Shown: positions 39,779-52,200 of the stretch, piece after piece
Layout of the letters: every line of letters starts with the position of its first letter
Numbering within the stretch: the stretch's first letter is position 1
DNA from: Mugil cephalus
Taxonomy: Eukaryota; Chordata; Actinopteri; Mugiliformes; Mugilidae
Reading direction: 5' to 3'
Assembly: GCF_022458985.1 (NCBI RefSeq)
Contig: NC_061782.1
Coordinates: forward strand, 12,107,672-12,171,671
Length of the DNA: 64,000 nt
Notes under the pieces: generated by a model
Database searches by the model: none
The model's input: only the letters and a program-made list of their open reading frames with translations
Told to the model about the DNA's origin: nothing
Translations under genes and position numbers: made by a program

Positions 39779-42700
39779 TCAGAGAACAGCGCCGCTGTGT
39801 TTCTGTGCATGGTGAAATTTTGTTCCATCTCTCTTCCTCAGCGAGCTACAAGACCAAATAAATATTTAGTTGAACTGTTTACATGGGAGACGTCAGACAG
39901 TTTGCGTTGGCTTAACGATGGTGTACTTACCAGATTTTACTAACAATCGCCAGAGGCATTAATATGAGCACTCCAGCAAGTAGCAGGGTTGCAAATCCAT
40001 ACAGAAGATATTCTGAAAAGACATAACATTCATCGTTACTTACATTTAAAATTGTGACAACTTGGAAATAATTCTAATCATGTTACGATGAGCATAATAG
40101 AAATCTACCATGTGACCCTGCATGCTGAGCGTCATTGACTTCAGGAGGTTTAGGGTCACCACTGCCTTTGATGTCCTTGTGATGTGAAGATATTACTGAA
40201 ATAAACACAGAATCTCTTTACAATGATTTCAATAAAATAATTTCATCAAATTTTTTTTTTTAAGACTGTGGAAATCAAAATTGAACTCACTGAAATGTGA
40301 TTTATTGTGAAATGTGTTTTGAATCATATTGCACATCCGTAGGTCATTGTTGTGCACTCCCTTGCAGGTGCAAGGATGGTGAAGTGCTGTGCCCAAAGTA
40401 CCCACAAAGGCCATTTTACATTCAGAATCTGTGCCGTGGATAAGAGTTGGATCCATCTGAATGAAACATCCTTCTCTTTGGAGGTCATGGTCGCTGCACT
40501 GGGCTTCTTCGGGGCTCCAGCATTTGGCTTGGAAGGTTTTTAACAGACGCCTGAGAAATCATATAAAAACACATTTATGAGCTATGTTGGAAGCATCTCA
40601 GAGAGAACAGCATAACAAAGAGTTTCGCCCACACAATAGATGATATTAAAACTGTAAATGTGTTACAATAAAGGCAATTAAAATATGTTTGTAAAATCTG
40701 TAAAACGTGCAAATTGGGATTATGTTCTAAAAACATTCCCACTGCGTCAACCCAAAAACAATATTAAAACATCCGCGTTCTGTAGAAATAAACTTTACGT
40801 CCACACACTGCCCCTAATGATCCCGTCCCGGCACTTTTCGTGGTACCTCGCTGCCATCTGTATGTGGAAAGGTGAATGGAAGGCAGATGGTAAACGGTGC
40901 TTGATTTGTGTTTCACAGCCTGAGCTCTTCCTCAACAGTCTGTTGACAGGTTAAGAGTCACATCAATTCCAGTGCAGGTTTGCCAGCATCCCATTTTAGA
41001 CGCTTACTACCTCCTGTTTCGATATTGGTATATTGGCAAAAACCCTCCGCCATCATCTTTCCACAAAAAAGAATCAAAGGTGAATCCTCATTGATTCTAA
41101 CAACCTTGTCATTATCATTATCCTTATCCAAGACCCAGGACGCGGCTGTTCAATATGTCCTTCCTTCACTGTACGTGAGGGTCTCTTAATTCTTATGTTG
41201 ACTTTTATACTGACTCATGTTTTTGTTTCACACCCTTCACTCTGATTCACCTGCGTAACGCAGTCAATGTTGCTTCCAGCTTCTCTAGTCCCACACCTAC
41301 TCATTCTGACTGTTATCATTACATGGTGCCTGCTTCAGAATGTTGCAATAATCCTGAAATAAAAGTTCACAATAACTTTTTTTTTTTAAATAGGCTATTT
41401 TACAGGTTCATGATTCTATTTTAACGGTAAAGTACTATAGGTTTACCTGCTTTAATATTAACAATACCCGTTATTTTTGCCCCAATGGCTGATTGCTACA
41501 GCATCTCTTTTCATCTTCTGTCTGAAATGCTCCATTTAAGCGTCCGTTTTTTTTAAAGGCCTCCCTTCCAAAAGGCTCGTCTGGTCTGCTGTGATTGGTC
41601 AACTGTGCAACTGTGTTGTTTGGGTCAGTGTGTGTCATTGTAAGCTAGCCACTGGCTTTGATTTAGGGAATGTGTTACGTAGTGACATGTACAGTAGACA
41701 GGCCCATAGAGCCATCAAGTCCAAAAAAAAAAAAAAAATGCTCCTTGACATTAATCTGTACTAAAGACTACAACACAGTTTCCCTCCAATACAAAGAAAG
41801 TTTGTCCCATCATTTCTGTGGCGGGAAAAAGGCGAATGCGCAACAGTTGCACAAACATGAATATGATGGACTTTGTATCTTTGCAAACATTTTATGCACA
41901 CAACAAAGCTAAATAACACACTTAAGGAAGTAGAAAACTCCCATCGTTTCTTCTAACCACATAACATGGCCCATTTATTGACTGCTTTCTGTTTACTTCC
42001 TATCGTAGGCTACAACATACCTGCAGTTACTGTCCTCAACACACCGGTTAACAGCATCCTGGCAGATCCAGGTTTCATCTCCACATGTGCCGCTGTGCAG
42101 ATCGGTTTTCGTCTGCAAACAGCTCTGATCTGCAGCATCGCACTCACACATGACCAGCATCTCCACAAGATTCTGTGGCATGTCTCCATAGAACTGCTGA
42201 GTTGCCTGCCGACAGCCCTCGCTGCCACACTGCTCCCCCATACACGCCTGGAGGACGGGCGCCAGGTTCCTGTTGCAAACTGCATCGCCGATGCAAACTC
42301 GAAATCGTTCGAAGCAGGATCCACCAGCGTCGTAAACTACAGAAACACTGGTGGTGAATGAGTTTCAAAGGCAGCATTCTTTAACAATCGTATAGGTCAA
42401 CATCATGAAATCATACCATAATCTATTAAAGTGCTCGACTGCCAGGCTGCCACTGTGCTCCTCTTCTGCTGTACCGCTGTTCAAATAATAGGGAACATGA
42501 TTAGCTCGTCTTCAACAAAAACCTTTCAAAATTATCTGTTGTGTAAGACACAACCTGCAGCACAGTTCATACATTAGGTCACCTTTGGTAAACAAAAATG
42601 TAATTTCAGACATAAATGCTTATCTCGTGCTCCTCTGAGAACACTGCACCTGGCTTCGGTTGGCATTGTGTGGCTAGCACTTGTATGGAGTCACAAAGCT

Positions 42701-43586
42701 CCTCCTCCCAGTCGCACACACACCCTTGCAGCGAAGGTAATTGGTCCAGTATGGTCTGGATGGTCATGTTACACACCTCTGAGCCTTTTATTTGGCACGC
42801 TTCATCTTGAATGACACAAACACAAGAGGGAGGTTGAAAAACAGGATTTTCCATAAGCATTCCATTGTTTCTGTAACAGGTGTTTCCTCTGTGCTGCCCT
42901 GCATGAATAATTTTTCTCATTAAGGCTGTTTATATTTTGATCAATTTAATTCAGTAGCATTCAGTTTGATTCTAACATAAAAACAGACATACTGCAAATT
43001 TACACAGTAAAGTGTATTCTCTGTCCATTTATGTTGCTACATGCCCCAGGTCGCACCCTCAGCTATTACATGAAACAACACAATTAAATTCAACAGTCTA
43101 ATGTGCTGATCATCCTCAATAAAATGCACTCACTATATAATTACAAGGAAAACAATGTGTTCCGATTGTAATAGAAAAAGTTATTTACCCTCACAGATGC
43201 CGCCATAAAATGCCCTTTCGCTCCTGCATAAATCCGACATGCAGGTGTTAACAGCAGCAAAACAGTCAGGGGATGGAGATGAAATGCTGTCGCTGGATAT
43301 CTGAGTGATAATCCCTAAAATACAAGAACATGTGAAAAATGTCTTTTACTGACTTTCAATTGATTTCATTGCATTCAGCTGTGATTACTTTTTTCTTTAG
43401 TATTAAAAGTATTTTGTGATGGTTGACTGATCACTGACCACTGATTAAGACACACTTTGGTTCAACCCTTGGTTTTAATCACCTGTCAACACATTTTACA
43501 TTAAGGCAAATTGCACATGGTAGCAAGTAACGGCCGAGCTGAGACTTACCAAGTACGACTGCAGCTTCCAGATGTATCAGTTGCAT
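39779..43586 (-). CDS. gfral: GDNF family receptor alpha-like (GDF15 receptor)
   Basis: GFRAL is the hindbrain receptor for the stress hormone GDF15 and signals with the RET kinase to suppress feeding in mammals. Nine coding exons, in transcription order: 43586-43550, 43314-43189, 42805-42650, 42476-42417, 42336-42021, 40550-40291, 40195-40109, 40012-39931 and 39845-39779. They total 1191 nt, or 396 aa (human 394). All junctions keep frame. The ectodomain shows the cysteine spacing of GFR-alpha domains, for example CFERFRVC, CGSEGC, MCECD, FQAKCW and HPCTCKG, then a Pro/Gly/His-rich stalk. One transmembrane helix (about LLYGFATLLLAGVLILMPLA, residues 350-369) precedes a short basic tail. Unlike GPI-linked GFR-alphas, it is transmembrane, as expected for GFRAL. 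The signal peptide from ATG 43586 (MQLIHLEAAVVLG) is short; the frame is open upstream to 43817, so the start is less certain than the body. Confidence 0.96.
40551..42020 (-). other. gfral: gfral intron 5 (largest intron)
   Basis: A 1.47 kb phase-2 GT-AG intron between the two large Cys-rich exons. Poly-A at 41723-41739. No transposon or extra exon was recognised. Confidence 0.85.
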
Positions 43587-46500
43587 GATATTGCTGGGGT
43601 TAAAGCTGTGAGTGGACAACTGAAGCTCAGCTGCATCTGATCTCGCTCTCTTGTTGGTGTGAGTCCTTGAGCCGGGACACACCACCCACAGTGAACAGGA
43701 TGTAACACGTTTAGTGGAGGCTGTACCCTGCAGAGCGCAATAAAATGACAGGCGATCTGTGATGTAAACAGACCTGAGCGATGACAACAAATATTTTCCT
43801 GTGATAGTCATATTCAACTGAATTTCTTTACAACAGTTAGATAAAATGTGGTGTTAGGTTAACGCTGAACTTTTTAACTATTTCTATGTTAGAAAATGTT
43901 GCATGTAGTGATAGTGATAAATCAACTCCACCTGATCTTGGCTGCAGCCCGTTTTGATGTTCTTCAGCTCAGGGTTTTAGTTTGCTGACCTGCATCTTCA
44001 ATTTGACATTTGCTTTGATTTGGTCTCTTTAACCTGCTTTCAGTGCACATATTTTTATTTTTTATTTGTTTGTGGTTGTCTTGCTACAAAGTCACCCATC
44101 TAGGAGGGGACAGCTTTGGCTCCAGCTTATTCCTGTTGTCCCTAGGTGGCTATATAAGATTTTCACACATATTGATTTCACCTGATATTTGAGCAGATTT
44201 ACAAGGTCTTTACCTATAGATAGTGTGATACCCTTGGCAATGAGAAACAGGGGAGTACTGAAGCGTGCCCCGGTCACAGCTGAAAGAAAACGTCAGCGTG
44301 CACTTTTTCATTTTTATTTGTTTTCACAAATCGCATTTTCACAGGAGAACAGCAGAACACTGTGTTCCTCGAATCAGCCAGAAAACATACCCCGTGTTCA
44401 CCTCTCTTTACCAAGTTTACCTTTCTTTCTTTTTTGTTATTTGTTAAGGACTGAACAAAAATAAGGAGGAGACCATAAACAGACTTTACGAAAACAGGTC
44501 GCTGCAGTACATCCGCTGCAAAGAGTGAACTGAAAACAAATAGAGACACTCCCAAAACTGGTTAGAGCTGATATAAATAAGGTCAAGGAAGTAGTGACTG
44601 AGTAAAACTGTGATTGATGGCCGTCAGAAAGCGTCTTGTCAAACAAACAAAAGTAACGATTATCGACAACGGTTTGGGTTCTGATTTTGTACCTTTTGTA
44701 AACAAAGAATATTTCACTTTTTTTTTTTTCTTCTGATGAGAAATCAAACCAAAACAGCATTACACGTGAAAACTGCCTTTTTTTAACATCATTAAGTAGT
44801 CTGGATTACAGAAATAAATCATGTAACACAGCATGATTAACTACCTTTGACTGTCAAAAGCCTGCAAAGCCAACGAGAGATTATTACTAGTTATAAAAGG
44901 CGTAGTTGTTTTCAAAAAATATATGCAATCAAAGAAATTACAGGAACATTAAAAGATCACAAAACACTCAAATGACGGGAAACTGAATTCAAAATACATA
45001 ATAAAATATTGCAGCTCTGCTATTAGAGCAATGCAGCTCGTGGGTTACCACTGTAGGGGAAGCCCATTTGTGCAGACAGACAGGCTGAATTAAATGCAGA
45101 CATAAACACATTAAGTATTCAGCGCAGCTGTTTCTAGGCACTCGAGAGAAACTATTTGGAAGTCTAGAATGACAGCTCAGACTATGAATGATTTTTTTGT
45201 AATTTGTAATACAGCTGCGTCTTCAGTGTTCAATGAGGAACATTGTCATTATTATGCAAAATCCCTCCGTATCTGAACAAGACGGCTGTGACAAAATGTG
45301 TGGCAGTTCTATCTTTTTATTTATTTATTTATTTTTTTTACACACAATAAGAATTATTTCCCAAATATCAGCTTTGTCATGAACCCAGTGTTTCTAAAAA
45401 TGCTTTCAATAAATTCCTCTAAAAGGCCTTGTTGTCATTATCTTCTTCCTCAGTCTTGTTTGCTGCCACTGAATCTACACTCAGGTCTTTTCTGGATCTC
45501 ATCATTTCCATTCAAGAAATTCACACTGTAACTCAGGACCTGTATCTATACTCTGTTGTGACATCACTTTAGATGAGTGAAAGTACACATGATGCCTGTT
45601 GCTGAAAACCATACAGTCACTGTTGAAAACCTGGTCCTGAGATTTCTCCCTTCTTGACGTCATACGGGGAAATAACCACTCCCTCCGGTAGTCTATAGTA
45701 TCTTTTTATAGTATCCTATTTGATGAGTCCGCCTTCTACAATTACCGAGCTGGGGCCATTTTTTTCTCCTTGCAAACCTTCGCAAACACACATGGCGAAG
45801 GTACGAGCAAAGCACTGCCATTGCTCTGCTGTTGGTTGCATCATCGAACTACCCTTCCAGTTAGCGGAAGCTAGCGTTAGCTACATGCTAATAACTGTAA
45901 CAACACATACGAACAAACTATGTAACATATTCAGACACTTTTGGTTTAACTAACTATTCTGAACCGTTATTCTTCGACAACCTCTCCTTCTGGGTCAGAT
46001 TCTGGTTCAAGTTGGTAAGGTTGAATGACAGCATCTCTAAAAGCCATGGTAATAAATTCGCCGTAAACACTAGCGCATGGTAATGGTAATGCCAGCGAAA
46101 GCCGCACCCTCTCCTCTAGCAGGGCGTGGAGTGGGCGTGGTCAGACACACCTCATTAGTATTTAAAGTTACAGGCACTTTTTGACTGGCTGAAATTCAGG
46201 ACCAAGTCTGAAATTGTTGAAAAAATGTATGGGACCTTTAACAGTCAGTCACTGTTCTGTACCCATTGTTTTGTCCCTGTCTTGCAAGAGTTTTTTAGGT
46301 TTATCTTTAATACAAAAAAATAAACTGTCAGTCAAAAGTGGCTGGATGCTCACGTTTATAACACAAGTGAATTTATTTATTTTATTAAGCACATTAAAAC
46401 CCACACAATGAAGTCAGCTTCACTCAGTGAATTGAAAGGCATAAAGTGCATGGATATAATTTGAAGTTGCAATGTACATATCACATTAAAAAGTCTTTGC

Positions 46501-48409
46501 AAAGTGACATACTTCAATACAACAATGTGACAGACTTTATTTTAAAACCCTGTAATAGTCATTCTTTTCAGTGTATGAAATATTAATCAACATGATTAGT
46601 TGCAAAAATCTACCCCCACCTATAACTTACCAATGACTTAACAAGCAGATTTCTGACCATGTGTAATCAACACAGGTTCCACAGTAGAGAGCAGAAACCA
46701 AGCCGGCCTGTTGAACATAATTTTTGTGTCATCATCACATTACAGTATTTGTTTCCCTATTGCATTTTCAGATTAATTCATTAATTTGATTAGCTTGATT
46801 TAATGACAGATTTCCACATCATCAGCTAGACTTGACCCAATGGTTCCAACACTGCTGATTGACGCGATGAATAGTGATTGTTTTTGTGTGTTTGACCCAA
46901 CTGAAGAGCAGATCTTGTCAATTTTGTCCATTTGCTCTATTCATTGACTCGTTGGATTAATTTGGATTCTAGGAGAACAAGATTGTCCTCAACAACATTC
47001 CCCATGTGAACCGGTGACGGTTGATTGCGCTCCATGCCCGTGCCTTACCACTGGGGTTGATTTGAAGTAAAAGCTCATCATTCATTCTGCAGGAAACGTT
47101 GCACAGAAGCCGCCAATTATTCTTTCACCACACGACACTCTCCACGACGGCAATAATATTGTGCTTGAGGATGGGAAAAATTATTAAAACTTGTGTATGT
47201 TGTGTCTTTGCTGGAGATTGACTGTTCTTTGGAAACTATTTTTTGCCAACATTCAGTTTGCTCTCTTCGAAATTGTCCGGTTGTATACACAGTTACACGC
47301 AGCTTGACTCATATTTTACACTTAGGAAGCAGCGGGCCAGATTTTGTTGGGAGAAAAGCGTTTGTAATTGCCTCATTATCACTAGTGTGATGTCCCTCAA
47401 CAAGTCTTTCGGGCCCCAGCTGCTATAATGGCTCAACTGCACATCACACTTTGATTGCATTGTGAAGCCTCAGAGCGTGAATATAGACTAGGCAAATATG
47501 TGAATAGGTTTATTATATTACCGGAAATAAAGGATGGAAATAAAATAAATAAATAACTACGCATTACACATATCGGTCATTTTCTTAGCGGACTCCCTGA
47601 TTTCAGTCTGAATGTGCTAGATTAGAGCAGCTCTAGTGTTCAACAGAACGTTGAACAATGACATTTGCTAATATTCATACCTAAAGCTATCAAAAATGTA
47701 ATGTAAAAAGCCTAAATTAAATGTCCTAAAAATGACAATGGAGGACTTTACAAATAATTCTTCCTATAGATTCACTTCATTAGGAACACTAGTGAAAACT
47801 AAATCACAGCTTCATGACCATCACAGTGTCACGGTGGTATTTCAACTCTATGATCATTTTCAAGAATGCAGTGAGTCGTGCTGTTAAAGTGGAATTACTT
47901 ATTATTATTAAGCCCCACTAAAATGGAGCCGTCAGTGTAATAGAAACACATATCAGTGCAATACCCTTGTCAGAGGTTTAGCCAAGGACTGTTAGATCAG
48001 AATGCATTTATTTCCACTAGTGTACCTAATGAACTGTCCAGTAAGAGCAATATCATTAATCGATCCTCTTTCTGAAGCATATGTCTCTTGAATTTAAGAA
48101 ATCATAATTCTGTATCGGTATAAGAATATCTTTTGACACGGTCTCCCGCACTCCTCTAGAGGTATCAATAAAATATCAAAATAGGGTTCATTATGAGGTC
48201 TACCAGGACACATCCATGCAGGAAAACTGTTGATTACCGAACAGTTTGATGGTTGTTTATGAACTGGCCTGGATTTTTTTATGTAATCTTCATGCATATC
48301 ATTGTACACTGATGGGCATTTACACCGAAGGCTTTAAAACGGACATCTGAGCAGCAAAACCACTTACTCATTAAAGCACTGCTCTTCTATTGTTGATAAA
48401 GAAATAAAT
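43587..48409. other. Intergenic region between gfral and the hcrtr2 3' end
   Basis: No splice-supported coding exon. The right of gfral is its 5' upstream region. A degenerate transposon-like block is at about 45540-46240. Much of 46240-48400 is AT-rich unique-looking sequence with no recognisable feature. Minus-strand frames such as 44274-44555 and 44437-44760 have no family resemblance. Confidence 0.5.
45540..46240 (+). mobile_element. Degenerate DNA transposon remnant with possible THAP start
   Basis: A frame opening at 45793 reads MAKVRAKHCHCSAVGC, which has the short Met-to-CSAVGC spacing seen at the start of THAP zinc-finger domains; it breaks down soon after. Downstream are GGGCGTGG-type and TATTTAAAGTTACAGG blocks and a terminal tatgggacctttaa, a layout I associate with a class of fish DNA transposons. 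Neither the boundaries nor the family is proven. A non-coding repeat with a chance frame is the alternative. Confidence 0.4.
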
Positions 48410-49115
48410 ATACACCAATCAGCCACAACATTAAAACCACTGACAGAAGAAGTAAATAACATTGACCATCTTGTGACAATTCAATGTGCATGTGCCACTC
48501 ACCTAGGCCAGACCAGGCACCCCCCCCCCCTACCCCATAGCAATGACAGCAGTGCCAGTATCAGTCCCCAACAAGATGCAGCAGGACACGGACACGCACA
48601 CAAAACAGTTTAGGAAAAACTAAAAAAAAAAAATAAATAAATAAAAAAAAAAACATCAAAAACAGCACAAGGTGACCTCAAAATTCACTAAATCCCAAAC
48701 TGATTAAGTATCTGGGATGCACTGATCCACAGAGGTCCCTCCTCTCAAAGGCCCCCACTAACAACATCCTGTTGCCAGGCACCACATGACCCCCTCAGAC
48801 TCAGTCTGTTCTCTATTCCCCATGACTATTCTCGGATGAGTCAGAGCCGTTTTGAGGGACAAGGGAGACCTACACAATATTAGGAAGGCGGTCATAATGT
48901 TATGTTGACTTTATGCCAATATATGATTCTGGATACTGAAGAAAAAATAAAAATATACAGTAAAATTCTATGCAATCCAAAATGTCAAGTCATGAATAAC
49001 ACGCAGACACCGAAATGGTGTCTTCCCCATAAATAGACACTTTCTTTTAGTTACAAGTGATTATAAAAGACAAGAGAAAGTCTCCCGGAAAAAAGTGGTC
49101 TGTTTTCTTATTGTC
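48410..49115 (+). mobile_element. Short Tc1-like inverted-repeat element, copy 1
   Basis: The left end, ATACACCAATCAGCCACAAC, is a close match to the reverse complement of the right end of copy 2 (57904-57939). The core (gatccacagaggtccctcct, aacatcctgttgcc, ttctcggatgagtcagagcc) retains the end of a transposase frame, then reads CCTACACAATATTAGG and GGTCATAATGTTATG at about 48904. From there to about 49115 it continues to match copy 2 (ttctggatactgaag, atatacagtaaaa, aaaagtgg). It is internally deleted and non-autonomous. A run of 11 C (48520-48530) lies inside. It ends about 140 bp from the hcrtr2 stop codon, so it probably lies in the hcrtr2 3' UTR. Confidence 0.75.
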
Positions 49116-49256
49116 TTTGTAACCACACATAAAAACAGGGATTCTTTTTCATCCAAAAGCCGCTTTTTTCCCCCTCAGCTTTGCACATTTCTGCATCAAT
49201 AATGCCCTTAGAAGATTGAGTTGGCCGCGGGAGAGCTCCCCACCAGGACCCTGAGC

Positions 49257-52200
49257 CTACACCATGTGATCCGATATGCCAGACATGTTGTCCATGTTGT
49301 TAACTTGAGTAGACAGGGATTTACGGCTGTCCGTGCTGGTTCTGGTCCTTGTCCTCTGTGTCCCGCTTTCCTGCCGTCCGCAGCAGTGGCAAGAAAAGGC
49401 GGATTTGAACTCCTCGCGGAACTTCCCTGAGAAAAACAATTCAAAAAAGAAATCAAACTTTACGCATGTGAGACTTTTTCTTTTTTTTTTTGTCATATTT
49501 CTATAATGTTTCACTCTTTTATCAGAGCACAATAACAGCTGAGAGGCCGCCAAAATGAAGACCACAAGCATGAAAGGCTTGAACCATTTGTAACAAATCT
49601 AACCTTGCCTTCAAATAGTTTTTGTGCAATCAGACAAGGAATTCAAATCAGTAAGTTGCATTGTTGTTGCTCAACTGTTCACTAGAGGGCAGTAATACGG
49701 TAGGTCTAAAGGAGGAGGCGGATTACTCACCACTTAGGAAATTGTAGATGATAGGATTTGCTGCACTGTTGGCATATATGAGCCAATGGGAGAAAGTGAA
49801 CCATGCGTACACCGTCTCCCTGTCATTTGTCTTCTTGAAAGTTCCAAAGACTCTGGAGGTGAATTATGACAACTATCAGTTATCTGTCAATAGAGAAACT
49901 GTTTAATTCGTTCAACACACTGCACTTTCACAGCATTATATAAACACTATTTACTTTTGCGGCTTTGTGCTAAACACAAAAACTGACAAGATTAAAAAAT
50001 GCAATGTGTGAGGGAGGTCATTACCTTTTCATGACATTGAGCACGCTAATTGGCAGGTAACACAAGGCAAAAACAAAGAGCACCACCATCAGCATGCGAG
50101 CCGTCTTCCGTCGAGCTCTGATTTGTTTGATCTCGGCACAGACCGTGCTCGTCCTAACCCGCACGGTCTCCCCGGCCCCTGTGTTGGGCGCCGAGCACTG
50201 GATGGACCGCCACTTCCTCTGCAGCACTGAGGTGCTTCCAGGAATCTGCTGATTCAGTGCGTGCACACATCAGACAGTGCGGGAGTGCCGAGGCGAAGTA
50301 CAATTCATTGTGAGGTTTGCTTGTGAACGTGGCTGATGTAACTGCTGCAATACACACCTGTTGACACCACAGCTTGTGACAAATCTGAATGTAGGCCAGG
50401 ACCATGAGACACAACGGAGCGAAATATGTGACGATGAAGAAACAGGTGTGATACACCTTTGGGTAGATCTCAGCTAAAGCAAGAAGACAAGATAACAGCT
50501 TACCATACAGCAGTATACAGTACAGTGAAGTACAGTACAGTGCCAAAAAACTTAGAAACAACTTGATAATTAGTGACTTTATATGGTTGTCTCCTGAATG
50601 AATCTGAATTTAAGACTTCATGGTAGATATGATGGGATAAAAAAAGCAAATCAACAAATCAAGGCTAATGATTAATGAATACCATGTCTCCCCGTCCGCC
50701 ACCTCTTTAACCTCTCTCTACCTAGTATTGAGCCTGTTTAGACTTTGATTTATTCCTTACTTGTTCCTTGGCAACTACTGACAATTTTAACATAAATCAC
50801 TGCTCGTATGTCTGTGAGAGCTTTCAATTCTTGCGTATTTGCAATTACAGAATGCTAAACAGCTTCCCTCAACTATTACAATGCTATGAAGATGAGGAGC
50901 TGAAAAGCTCTCTCTTGCTGTCTTCCTCCTTTCATGACTTATCACAGAGGCACCTCAGCGGGCTTTCAAACACCATTTACGTATATATAAATATACAATT
51001 CAACACTGGTTTATTATTCTTTATGAATCCTCTCCTTGATGCTCTTATAATATCCAAGTGAAATAAGAGATTACACATTAACATACTGTACTGTATATAT
51101 AATGGCTAATTCTCAAAAAAAAAAAAAACTAAATAAAAAATTTCTTCTTTGTTGACTTGTGCTAACAGATTAAGAGAGGGCGGTGGACACTGACCTCCCC
51201 AGTGTTCATCGCACACTGTGAACAGACGGGTCTTGTTCGTGAGTTCGGGCAGAAGGCTGCTGCACTCCATCACAATAGCTTGAGGAATCATGATGATGCA
51301 TGACACAAGCCAGATTACAACAATACTCTTGCGAGCCCTCTTGGCTGTACTCTTGAACATCAGCGGGTGGCAGATGGCATACCAGCGGTCCTGGGCGATG
51401 CAACTCAGGGTGAGGACTGATACAGAAACAGAGATGGTCTGACAAAATAAAAGTGACAAAATTAGTCAGCACATGCTATTTTCAGAAAGAAGAAAGAAAG
51501 GAAAAAAAAAAGAAGATCCAAACTGCTTCTTGTTATTGACAGTCAGAACTGGGACACACAGATCATTTCAAAAAGTAAGAAGACAGATATCCCGGAATGA
51601 CACAACAGAGAAAAAGACATTCATTATTAAAAAGGCTGAACATGGAAACATATTTTTGAAGTGCAATCTGATCAGACTGGATTTGACCAATGCCGCCGCA
51701 AACACAGTTTTGGCAGATGTTTTTCTTTTTCTTTTTCATTTCCAAGGGGAATTAGAAGCCTGATGCTCTAACCAGTAATGGCTGCACTGATTTGAGTCTC
51801 TGTGGAGGTCAAGCACATACCGGGTGTAGCAGATAATGCCTTAATGATAATCAGAAGTGATTTGCTTCAGCTATAAGTCTTAGATAAGAGAGTCTCGGGG
51901 CAGATTAGCAGGATTTGGTCCATCTGACGGGGCAAAGGGAGAGGAGGAGAGTGGGAGTGGGGTCAACAATACTCCTTCTCCTTCCAATACACCTTCTTCC
52001 TCATCTCCTTGATCAGTTCACGCCACTACCTAAGCCACGCGCCTGCCTCGCCCTGTGGGACATTTTGGAGATGTACAGGCACACAAGGTGAAGTAAGCTT
52101 TTAATTACGGTGATGCGCAGGAAACCTCTTATGTTGCAGACTCTCTTATTCAGTCTCAGCGTGTTGCAGCCGGCTGGAGTCATGATGAGCCCATTCAGTC

